Shown: positions 25,376-33,807 of the stretch, in pieces | How the letters are laid out: the number at the start of each line of letters is the position of its first letter | Numbering within the stretch: position 1 is the stretch's first letter | Assembly (NCBI RefSeq): GCF_001430825.1 | Contig: NZ_CP010535.1 | Span: forward strand, 1,344,501-1,408,500 | Origin: Sediminicola sp. YIK13 | GTDB lineage: Bacteria > Bacteroidota > Bacteroidia > Flavobacteriales > Flavobacteriaceae | Length of the DNA: 64,000 nt | Reading direction: 5' to 3' | The notes under the pieces: generated by a model | What the model was told of the DNA's origin: nothing | The model's input: the letters and a program-made list of their open reading frames with translations, nothing else | The model's database searches: none | Translations under genes and position numbers: made by a program

Positions 25376-27601
25376 TTAAAATGTATAGCTCAAGCTCCCT
25401 TTTATAAAGAATGGGGTTCCTGGTGTAAAGTGTATCTCCTCTACGGAAGTGTTTTCGTTTTCCAACCTGGACTCGGTTGCAAATTGTGTCTCATTCCATT
25501 CCGTATTAAATAGGTTTTCTATGGATAGCGCCAAGGACAGGTTCTTGCTCAAAAGATAATTGGCGTTGATATCTGTTACGGCATATCCCTTGGCTATAAT
25601 GGAGTTTTCTTCATTCGCAGGCCTATCATCCAAATAACGGAATCGAAGTCCTCCAGATAGCCTTCCCAAATTAACAACGCTCAATCCACCAACCAAGGTA
25701 AAGTCTGGCGCCAAGGGGATATAGTCCATTCCTTTTGGGGCCTCTATGCTTCTAGCGTGTGTATATGTTGCGTCTGTATTGAGAAACAACCAATCCGTAA
25801 ATTGATATCTAAGCCCCACATCAAGTCCAAATCGTTCAGTCTTGCCACTGGGTTCAACAATCCCTGCGTCGCCTACATATACAAATTCCTGTTCCAAATA
25901 AAGGTACCAGGCAGCAGCGTTGACCAATAGCTTATTGGTAGGTCTCCAAATAGTCCCAAAATCGGTACCATAGGCTGCAGGCAAAATATCATTACCTTCT
26001 TGTGCCACAACCACACGGGTATCGTTGGAGTGAAACCCTATACCCGATTTTAGAAAAAACTGAAGGTCGTTGGAATGAGTATAGGCAATGTTCAATTTTG
26101 GTGAAACTTTGGTTTTGTTTACAGCTTGGTTTTGGTATTCTTCCCGCAGTGCATCTACATAATTAAAGCTAAAGTCATCTATCCTTAATCCTGGTGCCAC
26201 CATCCATTTTTTCCATTTGAATTCTAGATTGGCATATCCAAAAACATTGGTTTCCCTAACATCCCCCAGTTGAATATTTTCCAAGGTTGTTTTTCTGTTC
26301 AAGGTTCGTGAGAGTTCATTATCCTGAATGTCATCGGTCCTAAATCCAGCGCCCACTTTTAACTGCACGGGAATATCCATGAAATCCAAGTTCTTATTCA
26401 GTTCCGTATTTAGTCCAAAAATATCCCTTTCCTCCTGTTGCTTGATCTGGTCTCCATTTACCGGATCTTCCAAGAAAAAGGTGAAATTGGAAAATAACAG
26501 AAATTTGTAATTGGAATAGAAGGCATTAGCTTTTATAAAGGTGTCTTCATCCACTACCTTTTTCAGGGAGACATTGAAATTGGTTCGTTCTGTAGAACCG
26601 CCTTCTGTATCGTCTATAGCACCAAAACGGGAAATACTGCCATTATCAACAGCCCGTTGTGGTATTTGTCCAGAAGCATCCCAGGTGCTGGTAAAATGGG
26701 AGCCGGAAAGAGAGAACAACCCATTATCCCTTAATCTGGAGGTATATTTTCCGAAAATATTGATTCTCGAAAAATTTTGTGGCGATTCAAAAGGACCATC
26801 AAACTGAATCAGCTCTGTGGCCACATAGGCTGCATTGGTATCGTCGTTCAACAAATTGAACATCCCCAAGGTTCTGTTCCACCCATAATCTCCGTATTCA
26901 TATTGCACCGTGTTCTTTTTTAAACGCTGTTTGGTCCCAAAGTCTACATAAGCAGCGGTGCCAAAATTTCCATGGTCAGCGTAATAGGGCCCTTTGCCAA
27001 AATCTATATTGTCCAAGGTTTCTGGAATAACAAAATGCAGGTCGGCATAGCCTTGTCCGTGGGCATGTGAAACCATATTAACAGGCATTCCGTCCACGGC
27101 AATGGCTACATCCGTTCCATGGTCTATATCAAAACCCCTTAAAAATAACTGTTCCGCCTTGCCCCCTCCTGCATGTTGCCCGATTATCAAACCTGGAACT
27201 TTTTGTAAAAGATCTTGGGAGGATTTTACAGGTGCCGTTTTTAAATCAATTTCAGCAACAACATTGATGCCGTTTACGTTTGGTCTGATAATCACTTCCT
27301 CCAATTGATAGAGATCTTCCTTGAGCACCAAGGTCAATGGATTGTCCAAATCTTTAGTCTCAAGTACGTATTGCAGTTTTTCAAAACCCAATGCCCCTAT
27401 TATTATAGTATCTCCAACATAGGTATCTCTTAATTTAAAAGATCCCAGTTCATTTGTATGGGTATGTTTATCCCTGATGTGGTTAAAAATGTAAGCTCCT
27501 TCTATGGCATCTTTATTTTCATCCAGAAGCTTCCCAGAAACTACTTGACCAAGCATTATTTGCCCAACAAAAAGCATTAAAATAAGAATGAATGGTTTCA
27601 T
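25376..27601 (-). CDS. TonB-dependent outer-membrane receptor
   Basis: A 741-residue TonB-dependent transporter. After the signal peptide (LFVGQIMLGQ) comes a carboxypeptidase-regulatory-like domain (about 20-105), then the plug (about 115-240, with SQDLLQKVPGLIIGQHAGGG and FLRGFDIDHGTD), then the beta-barrel, which ends in the aromatic C-terminus GSLSYTF. A His-rich plug segment (VSHAHGQGYADLHFV) might touch a metal or a metal complex; that is inference. I chose ATG 27601 because the signal peptide begins there; an upstream in-frame start adds only ten polar residues. It is the last gene of an operon with a TPR lipoprotein and two DUF4331 proteins. The substrate is unknown. Confidence 0.93.
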   Translation of the reverse strand: MKPFILILMLFVGQIMLGQVVSGKLLDENKDAIEGAYIFNHIRDKHTHTNELGSFKLRDTYVGDTIIIGALGFEKLQYVLETKDLDNPLTLVLKEDLYQLEEVIIRPNVNGINVVAEIDLKTAPVKSSQDLLQKVPGLIIGQHAGGGKAEQLFLRGFDIDHGTDVAIAVDGMPVNMVSHAHGQGYADLHFVIPETLDNIDFGKGPYYADHGNFGTAAYVDFGTKQRLKKNTVQYEYGDYGWNRTLGMFNLLNDDTNAAYVATELIQFDGPFESPQNFSRINIFGKYTSRLRDNGLFSLSGSHFTSTWDASGQIPQRAVDNGSISRFGAIDDTEGGSTERTNFNVSLKKVVDEDTFIKANAFYSNYKFLLFSNFTFFLEDPVNGDQIKQQEERDIFGLNTELNKNLDFMDIPVQLKVGAGFRTDDIQDNELSRTLNRKTTLENIQLGDVRETNVFGYANLEFKWKKWMVAPGLRIDDFSFNYVDALREEYQNQAVNKTKVSPKLNIAYTHSNDLQFFLKSGIGFHSNDTRVVVAQEGNDILPAAYGTDFGTIWRPTNKLLVNAAAWYLYLEQEFVYVGDAGIVEPSGKTERFGLDVGLRYQFTDWLFLNTDATYTHARSIEAPKGMDYIPLAPDFTLVGGLSVVNLGRLSGGLRFRYLDDRPANEENSIIAKGYAVTDINANYLLSKNLSLALSIENLFNTEWNETQFATESRLENENTSVEEIHFTPGTPFFIKGSLSYTF

Positions 27602-27672
27602 TTTAGACTGTTCTTTATTACCCCCATACATACTATGAGGACCATTTTATTAAAAATTAAAGTATTATTTAT

Positions 27673-28950
27673 CTAGAGTTTGGAGATTTTATCGGCCAAA
27701 TCAGGTCCAAGCTCATATGCTGCACCGGACAACTCCTTTTTAAGCTCATTTACTTTGGAAGTCTTGCCATTGGCCTTATAGATTTCAGCCGTATGGTATA
27801 GTATATTTGGTTCAAATGTTTTGCCATCGATATGTTTTTCAACCACATCCAAAGCTTTGTCTTTTTCACCAATTTTTAAGTAACTATATGCGAGAAGGTC
27901 GTAAGAATGCGGCGTTGGTCTGTTTTGCACTTCCTTTTCTGCTATCATGAAAGCCTTTTCATATTGACCCGTATTTTCAAGATATAAAGATGCATTATAG
28001 ACATTGTACATATCTCCATAGGCAGGATTTTGAACTGCCATGTAATATTTATCCAGATTTTCGAGTGACTTCAACTTATCGTTCTCATAAGCTGCGATCT
28101 CTGATTTCAGTAGGTAATAATCCGGTGCACGGTAGTCTTTCGTTACAGAATCCAGAATACGTAAGGCTTCTTTGGGATTGTTTTCATAAGAAAATACAAT
28201 CCATGCTATGCCTTTTTTAGCATAAGCATTTTGAGGATCCAATTGTAATGACTTTAAATAATGTTCATAGGAATCCTTAATTTTCCCTGCGTGTCCATAA
28301 TAATCGGCGATGTTGGTATAGGACCACAGTAACAAACTGGTGTTCTTGGAATCTTCGGCTTTCTGTTTCGCCATTTCCATAAATCGAATGGTGGTATCCA
28401 AATCTCCTTTATAATCGTTCCATTTTGCAGCACGGATCAAATATCCAAATTGTGACATGTTCTTAATACTGTCCAGATATTTCCCTGCTTTGGGATAGTT
28501 CCCCAATTCCATATGGATATCGAAAAGTAGACTTTGGGTATCCTCTATGCCACTACCCCATAAACGGGCAGCTTCTGCTAATTCCAAGGCTTCCCTAAAT
28601 CTATGTTGTGAAATGTAATTTCTAGCAAGTGCCCTTTGGTATCCTGCTTTTCCAATCGCTGCAATTTCCACAGCTTTTTCCAAAGCCTGTTCAGCCTTTT
28701 TGAGATAAGTAATGTCTCCCGTATTCTGGAAATAACGGTTGTATTCACCAGCTACAATACCAAAACTGGTAAGTTGCATACTATCTGGTTTAATTTTCGA
28801 GTTCCATAGCTCATAATAATTGGATGTGGTCCTTGATGGGCTGGATACTAAAAATTTATCGTAGTCTTTTTGATTCGTTACTTGTGCTTGTTCTGAGTTT
28901 TGACAAGAGAACAAAAATAACAGCGGTACGAATAGGAATAGATATTTCAT
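27673..28950 (-). CDS. Tetratricopeptide-repeat lipoprotein
   Basis: A 425-residue lipoprotein (PLLFLFSCQNS) followed by a run of TPR-like helix pairs through most of its length, for example the segments with KAEQALEKAVEIAAIGK, SYEHYLKSLQLDPQNAYAKK and EKAFMIAEKEVQNRP. It probably acts as a periplasmic or outer-membrane scaffold for the TonB receptor or the DUF4331 proteins of the same operon. ATG 28950 is preferred over the TTG two codons upstream. It is separated from the upstream DUF4331 gene by about 95 nt holding a hairpin. Confidence 0.88.
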   Translation of the reverse strand: MKYLFLFVPLLFLFSCQNSEQAQVTNQKDYDKFLVSSPSRTTSNYYELWNSKIKPDSMQLTSFGIVAGEYNRYFQNTGDITYLKKAEQALEKAVEIAAIGKAGYQRALARNYISQHRFREALELAEAARLWGSGIEDTQSLLFDIHMELGNYPKAGKYLDSIKNMSQFGYLIRAAKWNDYKGDLDTTIRFMEMAKQKAEDSKNTSLLLWSYTNIADYYGHAGKIKDSYEHYLKSLQLDPQNAYAKKGIAWIVFSYENNPKEALRILDSVTKDYRAPDYYLLKSEIAAYENDKLKSLENLDKYYMAVQNPAYGDMYNVYNASLYLENTGQYEKAFMIAEKEVQNRPTPHSYDLLAYSYLKIGEKDKALDVVEKHIDGKTFEPNILYHTAEIYKANGKTSKVNELKKELSGAAYELGPDLADKISKL

Positions 28951-28990
28951 GATCAATGTTTTTAGGTGTATTGAAATTGTAATCTTTTAA

Positions 28991-29020
28991 AATAAGGGAG
29001 GATACGAATACCCTCCCCTA
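28991..29020 (-). terminator. Intra-operon hairpin, possible attenuator
   Basis: A 6-bp GC stem (28996-29001 with 29012-29017) with a 10-nt loop is followed in the leftward sense by TTATTTT. It sits between the second DUF4331 gene and the TPR gene. It could reduce or end transcription past the DUF4331 pair, or protect the mRNA end. Confidence 0.4.
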
Positions 29021-29044
29021 CTCTCCTTTTCATAGGTAATAATA

Positions 29045-29698
29045 CTAGTTTGGAGATCCCAAGTAAGGGAATGATGTAGAAAGTGTGGCTGTTAAGCTAA
29101 CCCCATCAGAAGTTAAGCGTGGTAAATCTGCGGTACCATCACCATCTGTATCCTGTCCACTGAAACGATCTCCTGTTTCCCCTCCAAAAAGAAGGATTAA
29201 AGAAATATCGATAATGTCATCAGACAAAGCACGACCAGTTAAGACCTCTGTTCCGTTGAAATAGGACGTTGGTGTATTTGGAGCAATATCCAAAGCATCA
29301 CTTGCCAATACGGTAGTCAAGGTAGTAGCGTCCAACCCTAAGATATTAGGCTCGTAATTTACATCTTCCCTTGGGGCACCCAATAAATCTGCGTACACAT
29401 CATGGTACTGCTCTAATCTTGCCTCAAATCCAACTTGGAAATTGGCAGCCATTTGCGAAGGTATGGTTCTGTTGAAAGCATCCTTCACACTTGCTTGTCC
29501 TTCCACATCGGCACTTAGTACCGTGTTGATTCCCGGTCTTCCCATATGATCTGCCTGGGAATAGGTTCCTGAAAAATCTTCTCCCATTGGGGTTGGATTA
29601 GGTTCCATTGTGGTCATGTCATCATCATTGCTACAAGAAGCCATTGCTGCAAGAGCCAAAACTGACAAAAACGTTGTTTTTATATTGTATAGTTTCAT
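29045..29698 (-). CDS. DUF4331 family lipoprotein (C-terminal-half type)
   Basis: A 217-residue lipoprotein (LAAMASCSNDDD) with a low-complexity Met/Pro/Asp linker, then a segment beginning GTYSQADHMGRPGINTVL, which resembles the second half of full-length DUF4331 proteins (their MGRP-x-VNT motif). It also has an Asp-rich turn GQDTDGDGTADLPR that could bind calcium. The function of DUF4331 is not established. It lies 28 nt after the gene for the first half, so the two products probably work as a pair. Confidence 0.8.
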   Translation of the reverse strand: MKLYNIKTTFLSVLALAAMASCSNDDDMTTMEPNPTPMGEDFSGTYSQADHMGRPGINTVLSADVEGQASVKDAFNRTIPSQMAANFQVGFEARLEQYHDVYADLLGAPREDVNYEPNILGLDATTLTTVLASDALDIAPNTPTSYFNGTEVLTGRALSDDIIDISLILLFGGETGDRFSGQDTDGDGTADLPRLTSDGVSLTATLSTSFPYLGSPN

Positions 29699-29726
29699 AA
29701 TTGTATTTCTTTTTAAATTAATGTTG

Positions 29727-30407
29727 TTATTGTTTTACGTTTGTAGTTACCCAAGTCTTGTAAACTGGAGTTCCCAATGCGTTTGTTGCTGTTGTGTTAC
29801 CAATTACACTGTTTGGAATTTCTACTACAATAGACATTGTGTTAGCTCCGGCAAACGTGTTCTCGGCTTCTGCAGCTGTTTTAAACCCTCCTGGAGCCAT
29901 TCCACCAATTACCGCGTTGAATTGGAAAAAGTCAAAGAAAAAGGCATCTTGTCTTGGTCCTGCAAATAACATTGTTCCGTTTGAAGTGGTTTCGGTTATT
30001 GCTGTTGATCCTGAGATCTCAACATCTCCTAATGGAGAATCTACCAATACCTCGCTATCCAATCCTGTTTGAGATGGGGCAGCCGGTCCAAAGAAATACA
30101 TTCTTCCATTTCTTGGGATGGCTTGTATTACGCTATCCTCAATTAAATCCCCATTGGTATCAATGTTGATTTCAACCAAAACATTTTCATCGAATGTTCC
30201 GTAGGCCAAATCTGGCAATACATTGGATTGTAAATCCACCACAAATACGGTGTTGTCAGAACCTACAGTAGGCTCAAATCCGTAAAAGTCTGCAATATCA
30301 GCAGTGGTACCTTGTGTTGAAGGTGCATCAATGTGGTCGGCAGACACCATAATAATACTAGCTACAGCTAATACTGCCAGGCCTAAATAAATTTTTGTTT
30401 TTTTCAT
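29727..30407 (-). CDS. DUF4331 family exported protein (N-terminal-half type)
   Basis: A 226-residue exported protein with a signal peptide ending near VSA. The mature N-terminus ADHIDAPSTQGTTADIADFY is the hallmark start of DUF4331 proteins (S-HxDAP...D-x-x-DxY). The rest is beta-rich and ends TPVYKTWVTTNVKQ. It is about half the length of single-chain DUF4331 proteins of other phyla. First gene of the leftward operon that continues with the second DUF4331 half, the TPR lipoprotein and the TonB receptor. Confidence 0.82.
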   Translation of the reverse strand: MKKTKIYLGLAVLAVASIIMVSADHIDAPSTQGTTADIADFYGFEPTVGSDNTVFVVDLQSNVLPDLAYGTFDENVLVEINIDTNGDLIEDSVIQAIPRNGRMYFFGPAAPSQTGLDSEVLVDSPLGDVEISGSTAITETTSNGTMLFAGPRQDAFFFDFFQFNAVIGGMAPGGFKTAAEAENTFAGANTMSIVVEIPNSVIGNTTATNALGTPVYKTWVTTNVKQ

Positions 30408-30582
30408 TACTTTTTGTTTTTAGATTTTGTTTCTGCCTTACCTACGCAACTAAGTTTGGGAGGGTTTGGTTTTAATATGTTAATTATTTGTTAAGTATGT
30501 TTTACCCCTCTTATATATTAAAGGACCAAAAATTATAAAGTCACATATTTTCCGTTAATTTGATCCTTTAAATAAATAGGTA

Positions 30583-31767
30583 ATGAATCCCTCTTCATCA
30601 GGTTGGATAGATAAGTTTGGATCACTAGTAAAGGACAAGCCGCATCTTTACACAAATTTTGATGCACTCTACAAGGATTTAAAAACCTGTGGCTTCATAT
30701 ATGGAATAAACGTATCGGTCCCCAAATTCATAGCAGCCAAGCACAATCTTACAGAAGATGAAAGTGCCAAAGTAAATCTCCTTACAGCTCTTTACTTTAC
30801 CTATGCCTTTGAAAAAGAAAAGGTAGATTTTAAAGAATTTTTGGAATCCATATTTAAGTTCTACCAACTCTTGGAAGTAAGTCAGATTTCCTTTCTGAAC
30901 AAAATATTGACAGGAAAGAAAACCTCTTCCCAATTGGAAAAATTGATTGATTCCCGTGTTTATCTGGAGGACAATGTAATTAGTAAGACCTTTAATAGTG
31001 TTATTACAAATTCCCTTCTTTTTATAGATACCCTTACCTTTAAAAGATATTTACAAGGAGATATAGAGGTTAAAAAACACGCACAAGATTTAGAACATAT
31101 TACCATAAACCTTACTTATCACACCTTAAATTCTAAGGAGAAAAATAAGAACGATGAACGATTGGCACAATTATTTGCCTCGTCCCTTTCGTTTATTGAC
31201 GGACAAAAAGATAATTTTGATGGGGCTTATAGGGACCAACTTAACAGTCAATTTTCAGTACAGGAAAATCAGTATTTTTTAGATGTTTCCTGCCTTACAG
31301 TTTGGGAGGATTTCTCACTTGAATACAAGGAATCCATCTTCATTTATGGCATCGGAAAAGACCTGGGATTTGACCATGGAGCTATTGCAGAATCTTTGGA
31401 AGATGTCACCACTTTTTTTCAGTTAAATGCCAACAAAGTCCCTCATTTAAAAGACCATAATTTAGCCGTGCAATTTTACGAAAGCATGTCTAAAATAGTA
31501 AATAAATTAATCCTTAGAAACAGTAAAAGATTACTTAAAGAACTGTCAGAAAGCAAAGAATTGGTGGCGCTTTTATCCAAATCCACCATGCGGGATCTAA
31601 CCTCTGAGGAAAAGAAAAAAGTACAAAATCAGCTCATTGATATTTTTAAAAGCATTCCTTCCCTCGCCATTTTTATACTCCCTGGGGGGGCTGTCTTATT
31701 ACCAATTTTTATCAAATTGATCCCTAAACTTTTACCGTCCGCTTTTGATGAAAACAGAATCGACTAG
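30583..31767 (+). CDS. LETM1-related biofilm-associated protein
   Basis: A 394-residue protein. The end of the chain has the LETM1-like signature: a helix-rich segment LTSEEKKKVQNQLIDIFKSI, then FILPGGAVLLPIFIKLIPKL and LPSAFDENRID, which in the mitochondrial family is the membrane helix plus the conserved PGG motif. The N-terminal 300 residues are helical and soluble, with no signal peptide. The name follows the label used for flavobacterial homologues; direct evidence for a biofilm role is not visible here. It stands alone, divergent from the DUF4331 operon and convergent with the LytTR operon. Confidence 0.8.
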   Translation: MNPSSSGWIDKFGSLVKDKPHLYTNFDALYKDLKTCGFIYGINVSVPKFIAAKHNLTEDESAKVNLLTALYFTYAFEKEKVDFKEFLESIFKFYQLLEVSQISFLNKILTGKKTSSQLEKLIDSRVYLEDNVISKTFNSVITNSLLFIDTLTFKRYLQGDIEVKKHAQDLEHITINLTYHTLNSKEKNKNDERLAQLFASSLSFIDGQKDNFDGAYRDQLNSQFSVQENQYFLDVSCLTVWEDFSLEYKESIFIYGIGKDLGFDHGAIAESLEDVTTFFQLNANKVPHLKDHNLAVQFYESMSKIVNKLILRNSKRLLKELSESKELVALLSKSTMRDLTSEEKKKVQNQLIDIFKSIPSLAIFILPGGAVLLPIFIKLIPKLLPSAFDENRID

Positions 31768-31861
31768 ATGGTCCAAAAGCTCAATTTTGTTTACTATAAG
31801 GAAATTCTATAGCTATTTATTGAACGTTTTATTTAACTGTATTCCAGATAATTAAACAGCT

Positions 31862-32617
31862 TTATTCCAACCAAAACTTAAAATCCTTTACCCGCTCTCT
31901 ACTTACGATGATTTCTTGTTCCGAAAACCGATTTAACTTGATTTGCAACCTAGAATTAGTGTAGGAAATAATGTCTTTAATATGTTTGATGTTGACATAA
32001 AATTTTCTGCTAACCCTAAAAAATTGTTTGGGCTCCAGCTCTTCGTTCAGATTGTCCAAGGTGGTATCCAACAAATAATTTCTACCTTCAATAGTTGCCG
32101 CATAGGTACCTTTGTTCTCACTGTAAAAACATTCTATGTCATCTGCATTAATAATTTTTAAATGCTGTCCGACATTCACTGTAAATCTCTTTTTATATTC
32201 CCGTTCCAATGGGTTCACCAACAACTTTTTTATATCCTCAAAATCGATGGCAATGGGTTGCTTTTTGGCACGTAGTGAACTGTACTTTTTAAGTGCACTT
32301 TCCAACTCTTCGTCATCGATAGGTTTTAATAAATAATCTATGCTGTTTAACTTAAAAGCTTGGAGGGCATACTCATCATAAGCGGTGGTAAAAATAATGG
32401 CACTATGTACCTCAACTTCCTCAAAAATTTCAAAGGAAAGTCCGTCTGAAAGTTGAATATCCAAAAAGATCAAATCCGGGTGGGGATTGTTTTTGAACCA
32501 TAAAATAGATTCCTCAACAGAATGCAACATCACGGTTACCTCAACATTTAAATCGGACAACAATCTCCCCAATCTTCTTGCAGCAGGTTTTTCATCTTCA
32601 ATTATTATGGTATTCAT
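31862..32617 (-). CDS. LytTR family response regulator
   Basis: A 251-residue response regulator. The receiver domain (1-120) has the acidic pair at Glu7-Asp8, the phospho-acceptor Asp53 (IFLDIQLSDG), and the conserved Thr and Lys (IFTTAYDEYA, YLLKPI). A LytTR DNA-binding domain follows (about 145-250, including FYSENKGTYA and FFRVSRKFYVNI). It is the last gene of the operon that starts with a His_kinase-type sensor, its obvious partner. Target promoters are unknown; genes for envelope or adhesion are common for this class. Confidence 0.94.
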   Translation of the reverse strand: MNTIIIEDEKPAARRLGRLLSDLNVEVTVMLHSVEESILWFKNNPHPDLIFLDIQLSDGLSFEIFEEVEVHSAIIFTTAYDEYALQAFKLNSIDYLLKPIDDEELESALKKYSSLRAKKQPIAIDFEDIKKLLVNPLEREYKKRFTVNVGQHLKIINADDIECFYSENKGTYAATIEGRNYLLDTTLDNLNEELEPKQFFRVSRKFYVNIKHIKDIISYTNSRLQIKLNRFSEQEIIVSRERVKDFKFWLE

Positions 32618-32670
32618 TTAAAAAGGTATGTGGTTGGTATAAATTGCTTCTAGAGATTAAAGGTACAATT

Positions 32671-33006
32671 TCAAATTCCTTGATTTTCCTTTTCAATGAT
32701 TTTGTTGTATTGCCTTTCTTCCCATCTCTGCAAAAAGGGCAATCTCCATTGGAAAACACAGGATGCATGTGCTATTAAAAAGACACCCCAGATTATAGGC
32801 GTCAACAAAACATTCCAATCAACCCACTTTATGAATTCCTTATTTGTTGTGGCTTGAAAAATAGATGGCTTAGTGAAAAAGTAGGTGATAATCAGCCCAC
32901 CGTTAACAATCAAAAAGACCGATAGGTGCGTATAGAAGCTTTTAAGTCGCTCCAAACGCTTCTTTGCTTTTTGAAAACTATTCAGGTTTGTCATGTCAGT
33001 TTTCAT
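32671..33006 (-). CDS. 2TM domain membrane protein
   Basis: A 111-residue protein made of one 2TM domain: an N-terminal basic helix (KAKKRLERLKSFYTHLSVF), two transmembrane helices (about 30-50 and 68-90), and a C-terminal FLQRWEERQYNKIIEKE piece. This copy lacks the usual N-P-x-F-G-K before the W-E-E-R motif (it reads RLPFLQRWEER), so it is the most diverged of the four 2TM units in this operon. Its start abuts the stop of the upstream 2TM gene (33007). Confidence 0.88.
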   Translation of the reverse strand: MKTDMTNLNSFQKAKKRLERLKSFYTHLSVFLIVNGGLIITYFFTKPSIFQATTNKEFIKWVDWNVLLTPIIWGVFLIAHASCVFQWRLPFLQRWEERQYNKIIEKENQGI

Positions 33007-33336
33007 CTATAGGTATTTTTTAGATTCATTTTCTTCTTTCTCCATGTACTTTCTAATTTGACGTTCCTCCCAATCCTTACCGAAAAACGGATTAAAGGAA
33101 AATACTTTCATGGCATGGAAGGCAAGGCCAATTCCCCAAAAGAACCATATGGCAAATGTCCCAAAGTCAACAAATGCTTCTTCGAAGGTCTCTCCATTAG
33201 ACATATTCCTGATCACTTTGTTCACGGAAATAAAGCTATTGACGACTATATAAACCGCTAAATGAATATAAAATCCCTTTAGTTCCTTAACCCGTTGAAG
33301 GGCTCTTTCCTTTTTTATTAAATCTTTATTTTCCAT
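33007..33336 (-). CDS. 2TM domain membrane protein
   Basis: A 109-residue 2TM protein. It shows the family pattern in order: basic helix RVKELKGFYIHLAVY, first membrane helix, AIWFFWGIGLAFHAMKVFSF, then NPFFGKDWEERQIRKYMEKE. Both ends should face the cytoplasm. It directly precedes the third 2TM gene without a gap and lies 30 nt after another. A role as a small membrane partner of the adjacent kinase is inferred from gene order only. Confidence 0.9.
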   Translation of the reverse strand: MENKDLIKKERALQRVKELKGFYIHLAVYIVVNSFISVNKVIRNMSNGETFEEAFVDFGTFAIWFFWGIGLAFHAMKVFSFNPFFGKDWEERQIRKYMEKEENESKKYL

Positions 33337-33366
33337 TTTATGTTTTTTATCTTCTTCGATACTTGA

Positions 33367-33669
33367 TTATTCCCATTTTTTTTGGCTTTCCTCTTCCTTC
33401 ATAAATTGCTCTATTTTACGCTGCTCCCAATTTTTCCCAAAAAGTAAGTTGAACTGAAACACTTTCAAAGCTTGAAAAAATAATCCTATACCCCATCCAA
33501 AAGCTGCCCATAAAAACCAGGGATAGCTCCATTCATTGGTAAAATAATTAATGAATGCCAAAAAGCTAATAAATACAGTATATGAGATGAGATTAGAATA
33601 GAACTTCTTTATTTCCTCAACTCGATCCTTAGCTCTTAAGTATTTATTTTCCCTGTTAGATGATTCCAT
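33367..33669 (-). CDS. 2TM domain membrane protein
   Basis: A 100-residue 2TM protein with AKDRVEEIKKFYSNLISY, a first membrane helix, WAAFGWGIGLFFQALKVFQF and NLLFGKNWEQRKIEQFMKEE. It is the copy closest to the 2TM unit fused to the kinase (shared FGWGIG and KxFxFN pattern). It follows the kinase gene after about 138 nt, within the same leftward operon. Confidence 0.9.
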   Translation of the reverse strand: MESSNRENKYLRAKDRVEEIKKFYSNLISYTVFISFLAFINYFTNEWSYPWFLWAAFGWGIGLFFQALKVFQFNLLFGKNWEQRKIEQFMKEEESQKKWE

Positions 33670-33807
33670 GATGATCGTTTTAGTTTTTATTAGGTTTCGT
33701 TATATAAAATTAAGTCTTAAGGCCGATAGAAGTAAAATATCCTTACCCAACTGCATTTTTATTGGACTGAACCGTATTTCTCTTCCTTTGAATAAGAATA
33801 TTGGGAA

